This document shows positions 18,108 through 23,793 of a DNA stretch of 23,793 nt, piece after piece; positions within the stretch are counted from its first letter, which is position 1, and every line of letters starts with the position of its first letter. The notes beneath the pieces were generated by a model that was not told where the DNA came from, did no database searches, and saw only the letters and a list, made by a program, of their open reading frames with translations. Origin of the DNA: Pelargonium cotyledonis. Taxonomy: Eukaryota; Streptophyta; Magnoliopsida; Geraniales; Geraniaceae. The stretch covers positions 1-23,793 of the forward strand of contig JAYMTA010000833.1 of assembly GCA_036897625.1 (NCBI GenBank), written 5' to 3'. The translations under genes were made by a program, and so were the position numbers.

Positions 18108-21100
18108 TATATATATGCTAAGAAAGAAAAAGAGTTACACTGTATGAGTAAGTTTTCAACATTAACAATAATATTTCATAATTGTATCCAATAAAGAATT
18201 TTTTGTTAGTTATAGTTCATGTGTCATCAACACAAAATAATGGTGTTTTCTCGTGTTGTGTCAATTAATTTCACACGTTTCTATCAAAAAAGAAAATAAT
18301 GTTTCCCACGTTTTTTGTTTGCTAAATATATATGGGAAGTTTATGGGAAAAAAAATTCCTTTCTTTCGAAAGCTAACTGTCATGAGTTTTATCATTAAAT
18401 GCATTCAAATTCATCATTTTTCTCTGACTATATATGAAAGAAAATAACTTAAAATTTGTTGTCAATAATAATGATTTCGATATTAATACCTTAGCATATT
18501 CAAATTCCTAACACGTCCATGTCCTTTGTATTTAAATATTAATTTAGAGTGCTATTTCTGAAATTATCTATATATAATTCTCATTATTTGAAAAAAAAAA
18601 TGAAATTAATTCAATGTAATCTAGTATAATCAAACCCATTAATATTCACATGATTTTTATGTCAATGAGTAGAGATTGAAACTTTAAATCGATGTTATTG
18701 TATATTAAAAAAATGGAGACATTAATTGTGATCAAACAAAAATTAAAATATTGTAATTGAAAAACAAAACAAAAAAAAAAACATTTTTTTTCGTTGTCAT
18801 TTCCAATACCTCATCTACGTTTCCAATATTATTTTAGGGTAAAAGGTTGAAAATTACTCTACAAAAAACGTTTTCCAAAATTAACAAACTTGTTTTTCTG
18901 TGAAAAATAATTAAGATATAATTAATTTGAATTTTGAATTCAAGAAAGACTATCAAGTTTTTAATGAGTCATATTAACGGTACATCTCCTCTTTTAATTC
19001 AAGAAAGACTATCAAGTAACAACTCAGTGGTTTAAAAAAAATTAACATTTACATGGATGGGAATTTTTTTTTTATTTATTTAGTAGATATTATTGCATAT
19101 TGACCGTTGATAAATGTAGATAAGTTATATTTATAAATTTTGAATCCATGATAAAATTAAATTTATATATGTGAAATTTCAAATGCATGTCATAAATCTC
19201 ATCCCTATTTATTTCAAAAAAAAAATCTCATCCCTAATTAATAAATAAACTTTGTGAATGTCAAGATTTCAAATTTACAATCACAATAAATATGTTATAT
19301 CTATGTATATTGTATTAATAAACAATATGTTTTAAATATCAATGAAGATTGGCCTAACACTATGTATAAGTGAAATGATTTTGTCTTGAATAATACTATG
19401 TTTTAGGTTCATATATATTGTGTGTGTAATGAGAAACGCAATTGAAAGATATAATTGCTCTTTAATGCCTTATGGTTTTGGGATATTATGAGAAATTATA
19501 TTATTATTAAAAATAACACATACACACAAGTTATGTTACAAACATGGTTTGATCAAAATGTTGCAAAGAATCCAAGCAAGAGGAATAAAATCTTATGCAC
19601 TTTAGGCAATCAAAAAGTTGGCCAACAATATAACACTCATAGATCAAAATCACAACCAACTCTCTATATTCTATTTTTACTCCAACGTTAAAAATTTCGG
19701 GTTGTTGCAAACATATAAAAGAAGACGTATTATTTCATGCAAATTCTTGTTTATATTTTTAAAATTCAGTCCAATTCTCTTATTAGTAAGGGACATTTTC
19801 GTATCATTATTAAAACATCATTTTTAACTATTTATATGTGTAAATGTTTTATGTATGTGTTACATACTAATCCGCATAAAAAACACACAAATGGGCGACC
19901 ATACATAAAAATAGAAAGCGTGTTCCTTAAATAACTACCCATAAAAATTACATGTATTTTGAATTTGTCAAAAAGACTTATTTTGTAAAAGTTGAACACC
20001 AAAGAATAAAAACAAAAATAGTATATCAAATGAATTCAATTCCCATCTATGAATTTTATTGTTTTCTCTTTTTTGGTTGGTTCATTTTCAATTTGTATAG
20101 GTTTCAAATAATCATGGTCCATTCCAACACATCAAAGTGACTTGTCAACCATAAGTTCACAAATCATTGTCAAGCTCCAATCTTTTAAGTCCTCAAGTGT
20201 TTGCCTTTAATTTGGTTTTTGATATAGGAATGATGTGAAAGTTTTTGTACAATTTGTAAAGCATCTTTAGCTTCTTCTTTTCTTAAATAACAATTACTTA
20301 TGGTTAAATCAAAGTATACTAATGTGCTGCATATTAGTTGGATTGCTACACCAAATAATCAATTAGCCAAAGACAAGCTGCTAACCAAATACTAACTTTA
20401 AATATATTTTCTTATAATTTTAAAAGTAATTACCAATCAATTGAGTTGCACAATAAATATTTTTGATAGACAATACTAATAGTTCTTGAAATGATACTTG
20501 TATCTGAGATCTCGAATGAATCAAACATTTTGAACAATTTTTTTTAATAATTGCTGGTAACAATAAGATTTGGTAAACAATTTTATAAATCTTTGTTGTT
20601 CAAATAGAGTAACCATGTTTTTCTTCCTGAAAAACATTAGTACTATAAATGCACCATACTACAAGTTGGTAGTTTGGACTTTGGCTTTCTTAAAGTTATT
20701 TTAGCCAAAATAAATATATGTTGGTTGAATGTAGAAATGTTATTATTGTCACTAGCAAAAAGTTATAGTTAATTGTGTGGGAAAAAAGAGATAGAAATGG
20801 TGTACACATAACACCTATCAATTGTTATAATTGCTTGCTCATAGTTTGGTTGGAGTGATGTATTTAATTAATTTGTCCCCTCAATTTCAAATCCAAATGA
20901 GAAAGAGAGAGTCAATCACATACAAATGGTCAAAATATATAAAATAAAATAAAATAAAAAGTTTTATTTTTTGATGGTAGTGGATCAAACACACTTATTG
21001 TGTATTGTGACAGGTCTCAACAACACTATATATAAAAACAGCAACCATATCATATAAATATAAAATATATTAGTAGTAGAAGGTAGTGGTGAAAATTGAA

Positions 21101-21137
21101 GAGGACTACATGAAATGAATGTATAGAAAACACCTAA
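18108..21137. other. AT-rich intergenic region without a recognised gene
   Basis: Open frames here are short, AT-driven and lack motifs. A 20-base direct repeat (attcaagaaagactatcaag) occurs at 18938-18957 and 18997-19016. A short (AAAAT)n run lies at about 20940-20960. A TATA-like sequence (ctatatataaaaa) at about 21026-21038 is followed by no recognisable reading frame. Confidence 0.55.
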
Positions 21138-21236
21138 TACCACACTATAGTAGTGATTTCTCATTATTTTATGTATATGCTCTCTCTCTCTCTCTTACCA
21201 CACTATAGTAGTGATTTCTCATTATTTTATGTATAT

Positions 21237-21292
<56 letters not shown>
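21138..21292. repeat. 58-bp tandem duplication with expanded (CT)n microsatellite
   Basis: The unit taccacactatagtagtgat...tatgCTCT starts at 21138 and again at 21196, a period of 58. The first copy ends in a 16-base CT run (21180-21195). The second ends in a 55-base CT run (21238-21292). Outside the CT tracts the two copies are identical, so the duplication is recent. Confidence 0.95.
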
Positions 21293-21295
<3 letters not shown>

Positions 21296-21755
21296 CACAT
21301 CCATATATTTTGTTTATAGAGACCTTGTTTCATGTACATAAATTTATCCCACTAGACTTATACTATTATGCATATTTTTCTAGATTTCATGAACAAGATT
21401 AATTCATGAGTGTTCAAGGTTGATGTGTTATGGTTGTACATTTTGTGTTGTGGTTGTTACAACTTCACATTAGTGCAAGTAGATTACCAATTTGTTTTTG
21501 GTTATTGACAGCATTGTATCATACTTTATGCTACCTAAAATATTAATACAAGTCATGATGACAATGATGATATGTATCACGTTGTCCAGCTCTACGTTAG
21601 TTCTTTCACTTAAGCGGAACTTTTAGTTAAATAAGTGAAGATCTTGCGAGACTTTTTGTCGACTATTTGACTTTCAAAAGTCCTAAAAGAGCTCTACTCC
21701 AACAGCGAAGCTATAGAGAGATTCAATTGTCAACAAATTAGCTAACACTAGGGAG
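21293..21755. other. intergenic, nothing recognised
   Basis: AT-rich sequence without a gene, RNA or repeat that I can support. Confidence 0.5.
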
Positions 21756-21759
21756 TTCC

Positions 21760-22012
21760 CCAAGAGGCTCGTGTACAACCCAAATTGCCACGATCCTATC
21801 ACAAACACAAAGTCCCAAGAAGCTCCCATAAGTTTCGTGTTCATTCTATTGTCGCGGTTGTGCAGCGGGAACAAAACTTTAAGAAGCTCTCGCAAAGCTT
21901 TGTGTTTGGTCCATTGTCGCAACATCGTAGCATGTGCGAAAACTCAAAAAAACTCTAACCAACACGAGGTCCTAAGAAGTCAGATCGAGCTTTGTGCCTG
22001 GCCCATTTATGC
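21760..22012. repeat. degenerate tandem repeat
   Basis: Similar blocks recur: aagaagctcccataagtttcg...ctattgtcgc from about 21817, aagaagctctcgcaaagcttt...ccattgtcgc from 21881, and aagaagtcagatcgagcttt...cccatttatgcg from 21974. A weaker block starts near 21762. Spacing is irregular (64 and 93 bp). The overlapping minus-strand 80-codon frame is taken as chance. Confidence 0.45.
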
Positions 22013-22235
22013 GACAATAACCTTATGTTGTGTTTGAGAACTAACAATTGATTTGAGATGCTGAAATTCAGTCAATTAAAATATTTGGTAACTTGTAGAA
22101 TTTATATTTAGATTTGGATTTGAGTCCAATCCAATAATATTCAAAACATGTTTAGAAGATGAGATTTTAAGTGCTAGCTCTAACCTTGACATTTGAACTT
22201 GTATAATTTCTCAAATATTTTACTTGTATTTGAAA

Positions 22236-22320
22236 TAGGGTTGTTCATTTGGGCCGTTCGGTTGGGGTGTGGTCGGGCCAGTCCGGGTTTTCAGGTTCAG
22301 TCTAAAAATGAACAGCCCTA
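22236..22320. mobile_element. 85-bp element with 15-bp terminal inverted repeats (MITE or foldback-like)
   Basis: tagggttgttcattt (22236-22250) and aaatgaacagcccta (22306-22320) are inverted copies with 14 of 15 matches. The GC-rich centre (gggccgttcggttgggg, gtcgggccagtccggg) differs sharply from the AT-rich flanks. No clear target-site duplication is visible, so superfamily is unassigned. Confidence 0.55.
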
Positions 22321-23643
22321 ATTTAAAATACAAAATTTTAAATGACGAATTTCAAATAAATCCATATTTTCAAAATAAATAAATGATTTGCTTTAAACTC
22401 ATATTATAAAATGAAAAAATTAGTCATAATGCATAGTGTTGACCATGGGCCAGAATTGTTTACAAGTTTCTGTGATGAACTGAAAGTAGATTTAGGGATT
22501 AGATAGAGCCACATACATCTCTGGTGTGATTAGATTCTGCATAATAAATATTATTGACAGATAATGATTTGCCACGTGTGAGTACACTTGTTGTTATTGC
22601 ATAAAAGGGGCTGAATCATGCAAATTTCCAAATGCCGACATTTAATATTTTATATTTTGGTTTGGACCACTAATCACTAGTGTTAACTTTTACAAGATTT
22701 TATACCCAAACTCATTATTTTAATTTTTAAAAGAGAGGTTAAGATTAAGAACTTTCTTTTATTAAATAAAGTTTAGCTTAAAAGGAGCTATAGAATGTAC
22801 TAATGGGTCCAATGGCTTTCAAATGCATTTTCAAAGGTAAAAAATTATAATAAATCACATTACTTATCAATATGTAAATATATATTATTGGTATGTGTTT
22901 GATTGAAAAGTATTGAAAAACCTTTGTTACCCATCTTATATGTTTTTTTTTAGAGAAAATTTGTTCACCTAAGTAATTAGGTTAACAAATTTAGTATGAT
23001 ATCTCAAATTTGAATCCAAAGAATATACAACTACGAAATTGGTTGGTTTTTGAAAGGGATAGTGACGGTGTAACCTGTACTTTCTCGAAAATTCCTGCAA
23101 TAATTTTCCATGTGATTTCAGCCAAGTTGGGCATTCCGGATGCGCACTCATGAACTCTCTCCAACTAGACTTTGGATCCAAAGCTCTTATTAAATTCAAT
23201 GCAAAATTTGTAATTTTCATTCGGTTTTATTGCCTTTTTTTTAGTGTTTATACTTTGTTTTTATCTGAGAAACTTAATAAAGAGTAGTTTTGTTGAGCAA
23301 AAAAAATACATACAACTACGCTAAGATATGGTCGTAAGAGGTTTACTGTCATTGTGGTCTTATCCGATTTGAACTTAAAAGTTGGTATGAAGAGTAATTT
23401 TTAAAGCAAGTAAAGTAACTTTGAAGTATTTTAATGCATTGTAAAGTGGAGTTTGTTAGACTAGATGATGACATGGCAACACACGTATGACATGAATTAG
23501 TGGTAAAGTGGTGGTTGCTTGGCTTGACCCAATCGTTTCTTTACTTTAAAAAAAAAATGTCAATTCACTTGTATTTTTAGAGCTTACTTGTCCAACTTGT
23601 GCCCGCAGTGTGTCGACATCAGCGAGCGCGTTTAGCTCTAGAT
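22321..23643. other. AT-rich intergenic region without a recognised gene
   Basis: A minus-strand open frame of 83 codons (22969-23220; contains PECPTWLKSHGKLLQEF) is less AT-biased than its surroundings but matches no family I recognise. Nothing else is supported. Confidence 0.45.
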
Positions 23644-23690
23644 GCACCGTTGTCCAAGTAACCAACGCCGCCGCCGTCTTAGGGTTTTTT
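23644..23690 (-). repeat. diverged copy of the 20-bp GC-rich motif with an adjacent telo-box-like sequence
   Basis: On the minus strand ggttacttggacaacggtgc (23644-23663), followed by atcta, resembles ggtcacttgggcggcggtgc plus atcta at 7776-7800. Before it on that strand are aaaaaaccctaag and a run of GGC triplets. It may be the end of a dispersed element running towards lower coordinates, or the edge of a gene leader. Confidence 0.4.
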
Positions 23691-23793
23691 ATAATTTGTA
23701 ATTAACAACATAATAATTAAAAATTAATCCTCAACTCAACCATGTTTCGAACCTTTATTTATTTACGCATGTAATGTGGTGTGGCTTTTGGTT

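Noticed and set aside
19455-20140. Several 60-80-codon open frames on both strands
   Set aside because: They are AT-driven, overlap each other on both strands and show no motif or splice-site support.
21153-21402. Two overlapping open frames rich in Leu-Ser repeats
   Set aside because: They are translations of the CT microsatellite.
1-23793. CRISPR arrays, operons, prophage or insertion sequences
   Set aside because: The window is plant nuclear DNA with spliced genes; no regularly spaced identical repeats or bacterial gene order are present.

Overview
This window looks like nuclear DNA from a dicot-like flowering plant. It is AT-rich, genes are split by GT-AG introns with U-rich intron sequence, and all three protein genes read as familiar plant families. 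Exact species cannot be told from the sequence alone. Exon models below were built by hand by joining reading frames at GT/AG sites; every join keeps frame.

Layout. (1) 1-440: AT-rich flank with short degenerate repeats. (2) About 441-7236, plus strand: an 18-exon gene for the alpha subunit of cytosolic phenylalanyl-tRNA synthetase (488 aa), with small LTR-retroelement remnants in its longest intron. (3) 7237-8545: flank with a decayed LINE (endonuclease start and RNase H end only). (4) 8548-10290, plus strand: a nuclear gene for mitochondrial ribosomal protein bL27 (147 aa), with site II promoter elements and a noncoding first exon. (5) 10682-10753, plus strand: tRNA-Gln(CUG). (6) 11049-11245: a second LINE RNase H relic. 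(7) 11764 to about 16350, minus strand: a four-exon gene for an LRR receptor-like protein with a degenerate kinase domain (908 aa). (8) 16400-23793: about 7 kb with no gene I can support. It holds a cluster of three related tRNA-derived SINE copies, a 58-bp duplication ending in a long CT microsatellite, a small terminal-inverted-repeat element and other short repeats.

How the genes relate. Three neighbouring plus-strand genes serve translation: an aminoacyl-tRNA synthetase subunit, a mitoribosomal protein and a tRNA. The first two carry promoter or intron motifs common in translation genes (telo-box, TGGGCY). This may be chance clustering, since eukaryotic neighbours are usually transcribed separately. 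The receptor-like gene is convergent with them and functionally unrelated: a plasma-membrane LRR protein whose cytoplasmic domain keeps the ATP-site lysine and HRD but lacks the DFG aspartate, so it probably signals without phosphotransfer.

I did not find a clear new biological system. The items most worth a second look are the pseudokinase with a 23-nt microexon in its activation segment, the upstream ORFs and probable leader intron of that gene, the duplicated 3' splice-site region in the bL27m gene, and the inverted SINE cluster.
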